64,000 nt of DNA from Maribacter sp. HTCC2170 (GCF_000153165.2 NC_014472.1:1795501-1859500); one strand, 5' to 3'; counted from the first letter of the stretch, positions 15,119 through 25,233 are shown. Notes: generated by a model not told the origin, from the letters alone. Translations and numbers: made by a program.

Positions 15119-16600
15119 TTATTCTGATTTTTGATTGTTGAAATCAGAATAAAGCCCTGTATTTCCTTTGACTAATATGGGCATTAACTCTTCGACTAAA
15201 TCACGATTCGTTTTGCCTATGTTCCTAGTTTCGTAAGGGTCGTTTATATGGTCATATAATTCAATGGACGGCTCTTCTTTTCTGAAATATTTGGTGAGTC
15301 GGTACCTGCTGGTTCGTAATGATATCCCGTTTTTAAAATAACTATAGCCCACACCTTCTGAATCCTCTTGTAGACCTATAAAGCTCTCGCCGTCTATCGA
15401 GTGGGCTGGGTCTATATTACTGAACTCTAATAAACTCGGATAAATATCAACAGTTTCTACAATTGAATTTACGCTTCCTTTTTTCAATTTTCCTTTAGGG
15501 TCCTTAACAATCAGTGCACTTTTAAGCGCATTTTCGAATAGGGTATGTTTGCCCCAAATGCGTTGATCTCCTAGGTGCCAGCCGTGATCACCCCAAAGAA
15601 CTACTATCGTGTTTTTTTCAAGACCCAATGTCTGAAGTTCATCCAGCACTTTTCCGATTTGAGCATCTACATAACTAACAGCAGCTAAATAAGAATGCCT
15701 TAGTTTCTTGGCATATTCATCTGTTATGGGTTCGGAAAGATGAGCTGTTTCATCCGTTAACTTGTATTGATTGAACTCGCCACTTTCATGAAGACTTTTC
15801 AAGTGTACATTTTCAGGTATTTCGGGATTGGGAGATAACGGAATTTCATCTCGATCGTAAAGATCCCAGTATTTTTTTGGGGCATTGAAGGGTAAATGAG
15901 GTTTAAAAAAACCTACCGCAAGAAAGAAGGGCTCATCTTTCATTTTCAATTGCCTTAGCTTTGAGATAGATAATTCTGCTGTTAGCCCATCAACATAACC
16001 ATCGTCTTTCACATTGCCGGCTTCATAAGGTTTTACATTCTTGTCAAGGCTTTGACGGTTTTCGCCATTCGCATATCCAAAAAAAGCGTTCCAACCTGTT
16101 TTCCATTTTCCGCTATTAAAAACCAGCTCATTCCAGCTATGTGGCAATTCTCTTTTATCTGAGATTTCTTCGGTATACCCATATAAAAAACCATCGGCGG
16201 AGTGACTAATCTTTCCTATTCCCACAGTATAATAACCGTTTCTTTTTAGATGATGAATAAAGGTCTCAGGAACTTTTGTTTCTGATTTATCCGACAATTC
16301 AGCTTCAATTGCTCTGTTGGAAAGATGAATGGGTTTGCTTGGTCGCATTCCTGTTAATAAGCTATACCGAGAAGCTCCACAAGTTGGCACTTGAACAAAA
16401 TGATTGTTAAAAACAGTTCCTTCATTGGCCAATTTGTCCATGTTGGGAGTAAAGGCAATGTCATTTCCATAAGCACCAATTTCAGGGCGTAGGTCATCTA
16501 CTGCGATAAATAGGATATTGGGTTGTTCTTGTTTGTCTTGGCAACCAAAAAAAGGAAATAGGAATAAAAGACCTATTATTAGAACAACGTAGGTTCTCAT
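15119..16600 (-). CDS. Lipoprotein sulfatase, iduronate-2-sulfatase-like
   Basis: 493 residues. Signal peptide with lipobox ending F-F-G-C (Cys20), so likely a lipid-anchored, exported enzyme. Metal-binding A-V-D-D-L-R-P near residue 34 and the formylglycine motif C74-G-A-S-R, the C-x-[PA]-S-R form that anaerobic-type maturases convert to formylglycine. Further metal/substrate elements: G-K-I-S-H, P-F-F-L-A-V-G-F-F-K-P-H-L-P-F, L-W-G-D-H-G-W-H-L-G. This pattern is that of S1-family enzymes close to iduronate-2-sulfatase, active on sulfated glycans such as algal polysaccharides. Its start overlaps the DUF1304 stop by four bases (ATGA). No glycoside hydrolase or SusCD pair is near, unusual for such a sulfatase. 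Confidence 0.9.
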   Translation of the reverse strand: MRTYVVLIIGLLFLFPFFGCQDKQEQPNILFIAVDDLRPEIGAYGNDIAFTPNMDKLANEGTVFNNHFVQVPTCGASRYSLLTGMRPSKPIHLSNRAIEAELSDKSETKVPETFIHHLKRNGYYTVGIGKISHSADGFLYGYTEEISDKRELPHSWNELVFNSGKWKTGWNAFFGYANGENRQSLDKNVKPYEAGNVKDDGYVDGLTAELSISKLRQLKMKDEPFFLAVGFFKPHLPFNAPKKYWDLYDRDEIPLSPNPEIPENVHLKSLHESGEFNQYKLTDETAHLSEPITDEYAKKLRHSYLAAVSYVDAQIGKVLDELQTLGLEKNTIVVLWGDHGWHLGDQRIWGKHTLFENALKSALIVKDPKGKLKKGSVNSIVETVDIYPSLLEFSNIDPAHSIDGESFIGLQEDSEGVGYSYFKNGISLRTSRYRLTKYFRKEEPSIELYDHINDPYETRNIGKTNRDLVEELMPILVKGNTGLYSDFNNQKSE

Positions 16601-16956
16601 ATTAGGATTAAGATTATCGCCAACAAGGCAGGGAATGCTTGTACAAAGAATATTTTTTTAGAAGCAGTCAAAGCACCGTAAATTCCAGCAACTGCAACGC
16701 AACCCAAAAAGAACAATGAGATGTTCATTTTCCAGATTGGATCTTCAATAAAGAAAGTCCAAATGAGCCCTGCCGCCAAAAACCCATTGTATAATCCTTG
16801 GTTTGCCGCCAAAGGTTTTGTTGGCTCAAACAGTTCTGGCGGAAAGTTTCTAAAAATTTTTCTCCCTTTGGTTGTCCAAGCGAACATCTCGAACCACATA
16901 AAATAGAGGTGTAGAATGGCAACTAAAGCAATCAAGATTTGAATTATATAAACCAT
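16597..16956 (-). CDS. DUF1304 small membrane protein
   Basis: 119 residues with four predicted membrane helices (about 3-24, 53-72, 78-95, 100-119). The N-terminal M-W-F-E-M-F-A-W segment and the A-N-Q-G-L-Y-N-G-F-L-A-A-G stretch are typical of DUF1304 proteins. Function is unknown in the family. It is translationally coupled with the sulfatase downstream (4-base overlap) and starts 3 bases after the dioxygenase stop, so the three genes form one operon. Confidence 0.85.
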   Translation of the reverse strand: MVYIIQILIALVAILHLYFMWFEMFAWTTKGRKIFRNFPPELFEPTKPLAANQGLYNGFLAAGLIWTFFIEDPIWKMNISLFFLGCVAVAGIYGALTASKKIFFVQAFPALLAIILILI

Positions 16957-16959
16957 GTT

Positions 16960-17499
16960 TTATTCGTCTAATGTAAAGCGTTCATCAACTGGCATAACAG
17001 TACCACAATTATCGCAGGTCCTTAATTCTTCTGACCCGTAAAAATGTTTGAAATGACTCAAAAAGTCCTTCTCAATATCGTTCAATGTAAAATATACTTC
17101 ATAAAGATTATGATTACAAGTATCGCAGAACCAAAGTAACCCATCATCTACTTTCATTTCCGCCCTTTTGCGTTCTATGACCAAACCTATTGACCCTTCA
17201 TATCTAACAGGTGAATGGGGAACTCCTGCTGGGTGAAGATACATATCACCAGGCCCCAGTTTCATAGTCTTTTTTTGACGATCTTCTTGTATATGAACTT
17301 CAATGTTTCCTTCTAATTGATAAAACAATTCTTCAGTTTCATTATAATGATAGTCTTTTCGGGCATTGGGTCCTGCCACAATCATCACAATATAATCACC
17401 GGATTCTTTATAGAGGTTTTTGTTTCCGACGGGAGGTTTTAATAGATCTCTATTTTCCTCAATCCACTTATTCAGATTAAAAGGGGGTATAATGGCCAT
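16960..17499 (-). CDS. 3-hydroxyanthranilate 3,4-dioxygenase
   Basis: 179 residues, cupin. It opens the ring of 3-hydroxyanthranilate to 2-amino-3-carboxymuconate semialdehyde, the last oxidative step of the kynurenine route to quinolinate and NAD. All key residues fall at the classical numbering: catalytic iron ligands His51, Glu57, His95; substrate arginines Arg47 and Arg99; and the second, rubredoxin-like iron site Cys125/Cys128 and Cys162/Cys165 (C-D-T-C and C-D-N-C), which only the bacterial-type enzymes keep. First gene of the operon with DUF1304 and the sulfatase. Other kynurenine-pathway genes are not in the window. Confidence 0.96.
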   Translation of the reverse strand: MAIIPPFNLNKWIEENRDLLKPPVGNKNLYKESGDYIVMIVAGPNARKDYHYNETEELFYQLEGNIEVHIQEDRQKKTMKLGPGDMYLHPAGVPHSPVRYEGSIGLVIERKRAEMKVDDGLLWFCDTCNHNLYEVYFTLNDIEKDFLSHFKHFYGSEELRTCDNCGTVMPVDERFTLDE

Positions 17500-17595
17500 T
17501 TACTTCTTTTCTTGAAAGGTAAAAAAAGTATTGGTACAATGAATGACTAAGCGGTTGAAAATTGGTTCGTGATAAAGTTAGAGCTTGTAGAAAAA

Positions 17596-18075
17596 CTATT
17601 TTTTAAAGAAAAGCTGGGTAAAATAGTAATCACCTGAAGTGCTTTCTTTGACACTAACAGCAGAATGGGTGAAATCACCTTCCATGGTTTTTTTATGGTC
17701 ACTACTGTTCAGCCAAGCATTAAAGGCCTGGATTGCACTGTTATAGTCTTTTGCAACATTTTCAGCTACGTATTCGGCCTCTACGGCCGCTGCAATATTA
17801 GAAGCTCTAGCACTAAAATTATCATGATTAACACTGCCCTTTGAAATCATATAGTCATTATGATCATTCGCATATTCATAAGCGACGGCACTAAACTCCA
17901 ATGTATTGTAACCTAATGATAACCTATGATCGTTTACAACGTTCAATAGCTCATTTTCAACCTCAGGGGCATTCTTGGCCTCGTTAATATTTGTATTCTC
18001 CAATGATTCCTTTGAACAGGAACCCAAAATACATACAAATAAAACGAGGAAAGCATAATGCAATCTCATCTTCAT
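17596..18075 (-). CDS. CAP-domain (SCP/PR1-like) lipoprotein
   Basis: 159 residues. Lipoprotein signal ending I-L-G-S-C (Cys20). The CAP domain follows at about 40-158: L-L-N-V-V-N-D-H-R-x-x-L-G-Y-x-x-L, H-N-D-Y-M, a Gly-x-x-N-H-D-N-F element and the A-E-N-V-A motif, then W-L-N-S-S-D-H-K-K-T-M. The bacterial family is exported; some members act as proteases or bind lipids, but most have no assigned role. Start chosen at the ATG that gives a complete lipoprotein signal; an ATG two codons later would work as well. Confidence 0.88.
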   Translation of the reverse strand: MKMRLHYAFLVLFVCILGSCSKESLENTNINEAKNAPEVENELLNVVNDHRLSLGYNTLEFSAVAYEYANDHNDYMISKGSVNHDNFSARASNIAAAVEAEYVAENVAKDYNSAIQAFNAWLNSSDHKKTMEGDFTHSAVSVKESTSGDYYFTQLFFKK

Positions 18076-18419
18076 ACAGTGTTCTATTTGTAAGTAGGTA
18101 AACTATATAGTAAGTAGGAAGATAAGAAAGGGAATCTTGTGTTCTTTTGTTGAGTGGGGTAAAAGTCAACTCTGTAATGATAGTGAAAATAAAGACAGTT
18201 GTTATTAAACCATTAAGTTAATCGATGAACTGCACATTTTTTAAGAAAAATGTAGCCTAAAAGAGACATTATTTTAGAATAGTATTATGAATTTTCATCA
18301 TACTAAATATCGCATTGGCCTCGTTTTAACATATAAGGGGTCATTCAAGCATAAATTTCATGATTAAACGGAATGCGCTAAAGAGAATCTCCACTACTTT
18401 TATATAAAATCCATAATAC
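18076..18419. other. 344-base intergenic region between divergent genes
   Basis: No ORF or RNA recognised. It holds the upstream regions of the CAP lipoprotein (minus) and the macroglobulin gene (plus). A TACTTTTA at 18395-18402 fits a -7 element 18 bases before the ATG at 18420; no convincing -33 partner. Confidence 0.5.
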
Positions 18420-21400
18420 ATGAAAATTACGCAGATCCTAAGAATCTCTCTTCTAATATTATTTTTCATTGGTTGCAACTCAAAAAAAGAAAATGACCTT
18501 AACGAATATGATGATTTAAGCAGATATCAAAAATTTGTTGCAGAAGTAAGTCATGGTATTGTTTCTGTAAAAAGTGATGTACGTGTAGTTTTGAATCAAC
18601 CAGTGGATTCTTGGAACAATGGTGATGAACTCTCAAATGACTTGATGTCGGTTTCACCAAAAGTAGAAGGCAAGGTCATTGCCCTTAATAACAGGACCAT
18701 TGCCTTTATTCCTGAAGAGGGTTTTAAACAAAATACGGAGTATAAATTCATTTTGGCTTTAGCCGATATCATAAAAGATTTGCCCAAAGACTTAAAAACC
18801 ATAAGCTTCGGTGTCAAGACTAAAAAGCAACAATTCAATGTTTATACAGACCCATTGCAGTCTTATACTAAAGACCAACAGTTTGTTAATGGGCAATTGC
18901 GCAGTTCAGATGTAATGTTCTTGCGAACCGCAAAGGCTTTGATTAAGGCAAGTCAATCAGGAAAAAATTTGAATATTAAGTTTGAAGAAGCTGTAAAGGA
19001 AGGAACCCAATTCCATTTTAAGATTGATAGTATTCAGCGGTTTGATGATGATTCGCAGCTCGAAATTGCATGGGATGGCACAAAACATGGTATTGAAAGT
19101 TCGGGAAAGAACGCCATAAAAATACCAGGGAAGAACAATTTCACTGTACTAGAGGCATTAGTACAAAATGGCGAGGAACAGCTTGTACTTGTAAATTTTT
19201 CTGATCCTATCAAAAAAGGTCAGAATTTTAAAGGTCTTGTTGCTTTAGAAGGAGCCGATGCTCTTAAATTTTCTATCGACGGTAATACCCTAAAAGTTTA
19301 TCCTAGCGATGATATCAAAGGAACAGCACAACTTGAGGTTTTTGAAGGAATAGAAAGTGTGGACGGGCATAAACTCAGGACCAAATTTGAAGAAAGAATT
19401 GCCTTTGAGCAGATAAAACCTGAGATTAGACTTTTGTCCAACGGCACTACTTTACCTTCTTCAAGTAATCTAAAAATCAACTTTGAGACGGTAAACCTTA
19501 AGACCATAAATGTTTCGGTACTTAAGATTTATGATAACAACATCCTCCAGTTTTTACAAAACAACAATATTGACGGCAATTACAATTTACGCTCAGTTGC
19601 ACGACCAATTGCCAAAAAGAAACTGGTTTTGCAAAACCAGTTGTCGAACATCAATGGAAAATGGACGGCTCATGCCCTGGATCTAAAATCATTGATCACT
19701 CCAGATCCTGGCGCAATTTATAGGGTTGAATTCGATTTTAAACCTGAAGATAGCAGTTATAAATGCGATGCAACAAATTTTGAACTTTTTGAAGAAGGTG
19801 AGAATGAGTTTGATGAGGAGCAGGAAGATAGCTCTTGGGACGGAGTGGAAAATTATTATAATGATTACTACTATAACTACGATTGGAACGAACGGGAAAA
19901 TCCTTGTAACACCTCATATTATTATGATAAGAAAATAGGGGTAAATATTTTGTCAAGCGATATAGGACTCACAATAAAAAAAGGGGTGAACAATAGTTAC
20001 TTTGTGGCGGTTAACAATATTTTGAATACCAGTCCAATTGCTGGTGCCAAAGTCACTTTTTATAATTACCAACAACAACCAATGGGCAATGTGGTGACCA
20101 ATGCCGAGGGTACCTCAATATTTGATGCAGAAAAGTTGGCCTATTTTGCAATTGCGGAGAACAATGGGCAAAAGACATATTTAAAACTAAATGATGGTAA
20201 TGCTCTATCAGTAAGTAAGTTTAAAGTCGCAGGCACTCAATTACAGAAAGGCATAAAAGGATTCATTTTTGGTGAAAGAGGGGTTTGGCGACCAGGAGAC
20301 AAAGTTTACTTGTCCTTTATGCTGAATGACAATGAGAATAAATTACCACAAAACCATCCCGTAAAGTTGGAATTGATGGACCCTTATAACAAGATTGTCC
20401 TTCGAAAGGTTCAACGAAATTCATTGAATAATTTTTATCAGTTTGATATAAAAACCGATGAAAATGCACCAACCGGAAATTGGTTGGCCAAGGTAACTGT
20501 TGGTGGGGCATCGTTTACCAAAACAATTAGGATAGAAACAATAAAACCCAATCGGCTTAAGATCAAGACTGATTTTGAGGATGAGGTACTTTCAGGAACC
20601 AATCCGATATCTGGAAACCTTGAGGTAAAATGGTTACACGGTGCTATCGCAAAAAATCTAAAGGCCGATATTACTGCTAAGTTCAATAAGAAGAAAACAA
20701 GTTTCGAATCCTTTCCAGGATATGTTTTTGATGACCCTACGAGGGCTTTTTCATCTGAGGAATTGCGGGTGTTCGATGGTAAGCTGAATGCTGAAGGAAA
20801 AGTTGGTTTTACAATGAACACCCAAATGATGAATAAGGCACCGGGAATGCTAGATGCAGCATTCATTACAAAGGTTTATGAAAATGGAGGTGATTTTAGC
20901 ACCGATGTTTTTGTGAAACCATATTCATCTTTCCAAACATACATTGGGTTGAATACGCCTAAAGGGGATAAAAATAGAGGAATGCTTTTGACTGATACCA
21001 AGCACAAGTTCGAAATAGTATCAGTCGATGAAAAAGGCAAGCCAAGAACTGCAAAAAAACTTAAGGTTACCATTCACAAAGTGAATTGGAGATGGTGGTG
21101 GGATACTTCTGCTGATAATCTCAGTAATTTTAGCAGCAGTAATTATCGTGAAAGGGTTTTTGAAAAAACGATAAGTACAAATTCTAGTGGTAAAGCCACT
21201 TTTGACTTCGAATTGAAATACCCAAACTGGGGACGATATTTAGTTCGAGTGGAAGATAAAAATGGAGGTCATGCCACAGGTAAAACCATTTATATTGATT
21301 GGCCAGGATGGGCTGGTAAATCAAGAAAAAATGACCCCTCAGCGGCAACTATGCTTGTTTTCTCTTCGGATAAAGAAAAGTACAATGTCAATGAAACAGC

Positions 21401-23939
21401 CAAAGTAACTTTCCCAAGTTCTGAAGGCGGTAGGGCATTGGTAACTGTGGAAAATGGTAATGAAGTATTGGAATCTCTTTGGGTTGAAACCACCAAAGGT
21501 GAGACTAAATTTGACTTACCAATAAAGGATTTATATACTCCAAATGTGTTTATACACATTACATTATTACAACCGCATGCAACAACGTTGAACGATTCCC
21601 CTATTCGATTATATGGAGTTATTCCAGTATCGGTAGAAAATACGAATACTAAGTTGAATCCCATTATTGCCATGCCAGATGTACTAAGACCTGAGGAGAA
21701 AATCACTGTGAAAGTCTCTGAGAAAAGGAACAAGGCAATGACCTACAGTATTGCTATTGTTGATGAAGGACTATTGGATCTGACAAGGTTCAATACCCCA
21801 GACCCATGGAACACCTTTTATGCACATGAAGCCTTGGGTGTAAAAACTTGGGATGTTTATGATGATGTTATTGGTGCCTTTGGTGGTAGAATAAATCAGG
21901 TATTGTCAATCGGTGGTGATGGTGAATTGGCAGGCGCCAAAAACAAAAAAGCGAATAGATTTGAACCAATGGTAGTTCATTTAGGTCCTTTTGAACTAAA
22001 AGAAGGGCAGACTAAATCACATGAAATCAGTATACCAAAATATGTAGGCTCTGTGCGGACCATGGTGGTTGCAGGAGAAAACAATTCAGAGGCATATGGT
22101 AAGACCGAAAAAACCACTCCTGTCCGAAAACCATTGATGGTTTTAGCCTCTTTACCTAGAAAAATCACGCCTGGTGAAATGGTTACTTTACCAGTAACGG
22201 TTTTTGCAATGGAAAAGAAAGTCAAGAACGTTACTTTGAAAATTAAAAAGGACCAGGCCTTTACAATTGAGGGAGATGAATCGCAAACCCTTTCATTTTC
22301 CCAACCTGATGAGAAGATGGCATACTTTGAGCTTAAAGTTGCTGACTTTAATGGTATTGGAAAAGTAATTGTAGAAGCTACAGGAAATGGTGAAAAAGCG
22401 TCTTTTGAGATACCAATTGATGTGGTCAATCCAAATCCGATGACTTCAACGGTGCAGGATTTTGTTTTGGATGCCAACGGTAGTGAAACTTTCGATTTGG
22501 AGACTTTTGGGGTAGCTGGAAGCAATTCAGCCCAATTGGAGTTCTCGACCTTACCACCTATGAATTTTAATGGCCGAATGAAATATTTGATCCGTTATCC
22601 TCATGGTTGTGTAGAGCAAACTACTTCCGCTGCTTTTCCACAATTGTTTTTGGCAGACATCTTTGATTTGGATGCTAATAGAAAAAACAAGATTCAGTTA
22701 CATGTTGAAAATGCCATTAAGCGACTAGGTGGATATCAACTACCGAATGGAGGTTTTTCCTATTGGCCAGGACAAGGAAGGGTCAATGATTGGGGAACTT
22801 CTTTCGCAGGGCATTTCTTGTTGGAGGCAGAGAAGAAAGGGTATGTATTGCCTATTGGGTTTAAATCGAGCTGGGTAAGTTACCAACAGCAAATAGCGAA
22901 ACAATGGCGCTCAGGAAGTGATCGTTCAGATTTGGCTCAAGCATATCGCCTATTTGCACTGGCCCTCTCTGGCAATGCCGATGTTGCTTCTATGAACAGG
23001 CTTAGGGAGACTAGAAATTTATCTAACGAATCAAAATACCGATTGGCGGCTTCATATGCTATGATAGGACAAGCAAAGGTTGCCAAGGAATTGCTTTCCA
23101 ATGCCTCCTTGGATTTCAACAATTCCAGGCACAATTATTATACTTACGGTTCGGCAAGTAGAAATAGAGCAATGGCATTGGAGACCTTGGTACTGATGAA
23201 AGACAAGTCAAAAGCCCAAGAAATGGCAAAAACAGTGGCTCAAAGATTGAGTGAAAAACGCTGGATGAGTACTCAAAGTACCGCTTATAGTTTATTGGCA
23301 ATGGCAAAATTTGCTGAGATGGTTGGTGGAAAAGGAATAAAAGTCAAAATGAATGTCAATGGCAATCAATCTGAATTCAGTACAGAAAGGACGTTGGCAG
23401 AAAAAGTGTTGAAGGTCAAAAAAGGTACTAATTCCATCACTCTTTCAAATTTGGAACAGAACACCCTTTTTGTCAGTGTTGTAAATAATGGGATCTTACC
23501 GGTAGGAAACGAAAAAACCATACAACGCAATTTGTTGGCCAAGGTTGTTTATAAAGGCAGGGATGGTTCTCAAATAAATGAATCAAATATTATGCAGGGA
23601 ACTGATTTCGTCGCAGAGGTTACTTTAACGAACACCTCAAGTAACCCTTTAAAAGATGTTGCTTTGATGGAGATTTTCCCTAGCGGTTGGGAAATTGTAA
23701 ATACCCGCTTTACCGATTTTGGCGATTTTGCCCAAAATAATGTGACTCATACTGATATTCGGGATTATCGTGCCAATTTCTATTTTGACATGAAGCGAAA
23801 TGAAACAAAGACATTCAGGATTTTATTGAATGCTTCTTATTTAGGAAGATACTATTTACCAGGTATACAGGCAGAAGCTATGTACGACAATGACCATGAG
23901 GTGCGAACCAAAGGCAAATGGGTACAAGTGGTACGATAG
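18420..23939 (+). CDS. Alpha-2-macroglobulin-family lipoprotein with intact thioester
   Basis: 1839 residues, lipoprotein signal ending F-I-G-C (Cys19). Typical bacterial alpha-2-macroglobulin order: N-terminal MG repeats, a low-complexity Asp/Glu/Tyr-rich loop (about 460-505), MG2/carboxypeptidase-like segments (E-R-G-V-W-R-P-G-D near 620), the A2M bait-proximal domain with V-D-E-G-L-L-D-L near 1115, and the thioester motif Y-P-H-G-C1397-V-E-Q1400 followed by the alpha-toroid complement domain. Cys and Gln both present, so the covalent trap should form. These proteins protect the periplasm from foreign proteases and usually pair with penicillin-binding protein 1C, found here 4.6 kb downstream in the same direction. 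Confidence 0.95.
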   Translation: MKITQILRISLLILFFIGCNSKKENDLNEYDDLSRYQKFVAEVSHGIVSVKSDVRVVLNQPVDSWNNGDELSNDLMSVSPKVEGKVIALNNRTIAFIPEEGFKQNTEYKFILALADIIKDLPKDLKTISFGVKTKKQQFNVYTDPLQSYTKDQQFVNGQLRSSDVMFLRTAKALIKASQSGKNLNIKFEEAVKEGTQFHFKIDSIQRFDDDSQLEIAWDGTKHGIESSGKNAIKIPGKNNFTVLEALVQNGEEQLVLVNFSDPIKKGQNFKGLVALEGADALKFSIDGNTLKVYPSDDIKGTAQLEVFEGIESVDGHKLRTKFEERIAFEQIKPEIRLLSNGTTLPSSSNLKINFETVNLKTINVSVLKIYDNNILQFLQNNNIDGNYNLRSVARPIAKKKLVLQNQLSNINGKWTAHALDLKSLITPDPGAIYRVEFDFKPEDSSYKCDATNFELFEEGENEFDEEQEDSSWDGVENYYNDYYYNYDWNERENPCNTSYYYDKKIGVNILSSDIGLTIKKGVNNSYFVAVNNILNTSPIAGAKVTFYNYQQQPMGNVVTNAEGTSIFDAEKLAYFAIAENNGQKTYLKLNDGNALSVSKFKVAGTQLQKGIKGFIFGERGVWRPGDKVYLSFMLNDNENKLPQNHPVKLELMDPYNKIVLRKVQRNSLNNFYQFDIKTDENAPTGNWLAKVTVGGASFTKTIRIETIKPNRLKIKTDFEDEVLSGTNPISGNLEVKWLHGAIAKNLKADITAKFNKKKTSFESFPGYVFDDPTRAFSSEELRVFDGKLNAEGKVGFTMNTQMMNKAPGMLDAAFITKVYENGGDFSTDVFVKPYSSFQTYIGLNTPKGDKNRGMLLTDTKHKFEIVSVDEKGKPRTAKKLKVTIHKVNWRWWWDTSADNLSNFSSSNYRERVFEKTISTNSSGKATFDFELKYPNWGRYLVRVEDKNGGHATGKTIYIDWPGWAGKSRKNDPSAATMLVFSSDKEKYNVNETAKVTFPSSEGGRALVTVENGNEVLESLWVETTKGETKFDLPIKDLYTPNVFIHITLLQPHATTLNDSPIRLYGVIPVSVENTNTKLNPIIAMPDVLRPEEKITVKVSEKRNKAMTYSIAIVDEGLLDLTRFNTPDPWNTFYAHEALGVKTWDVYDDVIGAFGGRINQVLSIGGDGELAGAKNKKANRFEPMVVHLGPFELKEGQTKSHEISIPKYVGSVRTMVVAGENNSEAYGKTEKTTPVRKPLMVLASLPRKITPGEMVTLPVTVFAMEKKVKNVTLKIKKDQAFTIEGDESQTLSFSQPDEKMAYFELKVADFNGIGKVIVEATGNGEKASFEIPIDVVNPNPMTSTVQDFVLDANGSETFDLETFGVAGSNSAQLEFSTLPPMNFNGRMKYLIRYPHGCVEQTTSAAFPQLFLADIFDLDANRKNKIQLHVENAIKRLGGYQLPNGGFSYWPGQGRVNDWGTSFAGHFLLEAEKKGYVLPIGFKSSWVSYQQQIAKQWRSGSDRSDLAQAYRLFALALSGNADVASMNRLRETRNLSNESKYRLAASYAMIGQAKVAKELLSNASLDFNNSRHNYYTYGSASRNRAMALETLVLMKDKSKAQEMAKTVAQRLSEKRWMSTQSTAYSLLAMAKFAEMVGGKGIKVKMNVNGNQSEFSTERTLAEKVLKVKKGTNSITLSNLEQNTLFVSVVNNGILPVGNEKTIQRNLLAKVVYKGRDGSQINESNIMQGTDFVAEVTLTNTSSNPLKDVALMEIFPSGWEIVNTRFTDFGDFAQNNVTHTDIRDYRANFYFDMKRNETKTFRILLNASYLGRYYLPGIQAEAMYDNDHEVRTKGKWVQVVR

Positions 23940-23949
23940 CCAGAATTAT

Positions 23950-24384
23950 TTATGAGGCTTTGGATGATCTTATGTTAGTGGTATGTTTTGCCCATATTAT
24001 GGCATCTTCCAGAGAAGTAAAACTTCTAAAATTGGATGAGGTGAATATTTTTTCCAAAATATTATTGAAATAGCCGGTCTTCGTGTAGTTGATGATTCCG
24101 TAACCTTTTAATTTAAAACTATTTTTATAGAAATTGAGCCAATCAGAAGGTTGCACTGCGTATTGGTTGATCCTGTTTGTGAGATAAATTAAGTCCTTAC
24201 CATTATTCCCATATAAACTGCTAATATCTTTGGAAGCCAATTTTCCATGCTCCTCCCAATTGAAGACTACATCTTCGTTTATTTCGGCAACAATAAATGT
24301 TTCAAAAAGAAAAAAGGATCCAAAAGAATAATTTAGTTCATTGAAAGCCTCATGGTAGAACGGCGTGTTTTTTAACTTTGACAT
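23950..24384 (-). CDS. Hypothetical protein, STAS/SpoIIAA-like fold suspected (paralog A)
   Basis: 144 residues, cytosolic, no signal or membrane helix. About half of the residues match the neighbour at 24573-25037 over the full length, so the two arose by tandem duplication. The pattern of alternating strands and helices with G-N-N-G-K-D-L-I-Y-L-T-N-R in the centre and S-L-E-D-A-I-x-W at the end looks like the STAS/SpoIIAA-like small proteins common in Flavobacteriia. Function unknown. It is convergent with the macroglobulin gene (11-base gap). Confidence 0.75.
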   Translation of the reverse strand: MSKLKNTPFYHEAFNELNYSFGSFFLFETFIVAEINEDVVFNWEEHGKLASKDISSLYGNNGKDLIYLTNRINQYAVQPSDWLNFYKNSFKLKGYGIINYTKTGYFNNILEKIFTSSNFRSFTSLEDAIIWAKHTTNIRSSKAS

Positions 24385-24572
24385 TATAAAAAGATTTGGA
24401 TTTCTTTATTAAGGCCAAAGCTATTCTAACCTATTAAATTTCAATCAATTAATCGATGACTCAAAGAGAAATATCTTTAAGTCGCATAGTTTCAATTAAA
24501 CATTAGGCAGAGATTTCCTTCAAAAACCACATAATTGTTTTTCAATTATTGAAAGTTGTTAAAAATGATAAT

Positions 24573-25037
24573 TTACTCGGAATGAAAGATGGTAGATTTG
24601 TATTCAAGAGGAGTAAGAACATTTGAATTTGATAGTTTACCAACCCATTGAATAGCATCTTCCAAAGAATTGAACCATCTAAGTTTAGTGTTCACGAACA
24701 TTCTTTCAAGCATAGCATTGAATAGCCCCGTTTGTGTATAGCTGATAATACCATATGCCTTAAGCATAAATCCAAATTTGTGGAATTTTTTCCAATCTGT
24801 CGGAATTACAGAATAGTCATTTACCCTGTTGGAAATATATACAATGTCCTTGCCGTTGTTGTCATAAAGGTCGAAAAGTACTTCGAACAATTGTTTGCCA
24901 TGTTCATTCCATGAAAAAAGAATATCTTCATGAATTTCACCAACTACAAAAGTATCAAATAGGTAAAAATCACCGAAACTATAATTAATCTCGTGAATTG
25001 CCCTATTATAATATGGTGTATCTCTTAATTTTATCAA
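24573..25037 (-). CDS. Hypothetical protein, STAS/SpoIIAA-like fold suspected (paralog B)
   Basis: 154 residues, with the same landmarks as its paralog: I-N-Y-S-F-G near residue 18, D-N-N-G-K-D-I-V-Y-I-S-N-R in the middle, S-L-E-D-A-I-Q-W at about 127-134, then an extra 10-residue tail. It is separated from the first copy by 188 bases with an A+T-rich sequence that may carry its own promoter for the downstream copy. No functional residue could be assigned. Confidence 0.75.
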   Translation of the reverse strand: MIKLRDTPYYNRAIHEINYSFGDFYLFDTFVVGEIHEDILFSWNEHGKQLFEVLFDLYDNNGKDIVYISNRVNDYSVIPTDWKKFHKFGFMLKAYGIISYTQTGLFNAMLERMFVNTKLRWFNSLEDAIQWVGKLSNSNVLTPLEYKSTIFHSE

Positions 25038-25233
25038 AATGCCCCCATTTCATCGTTCTCACTAACAAATAAATAAAAATCAAAGCAATCGCTTTGTTAT
25101 TATCGTTTAATCACCATTAAATTCTCTGTAATGCTAAGTTGAGCTATTCAATGGGAAATGTACTTTCTTTGGCTATGAGAATTGTATTACATAGATTGAA
25201 TCAATTTATGTCACTTGCGAAATTTATTATGGC

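Noticed and set aside
20438-22525. Several 140-180 codon minus-strand frames within the macroglobulin gene
   Set aside because: Antisense shadows of a long confirmed gene; no domains seen.
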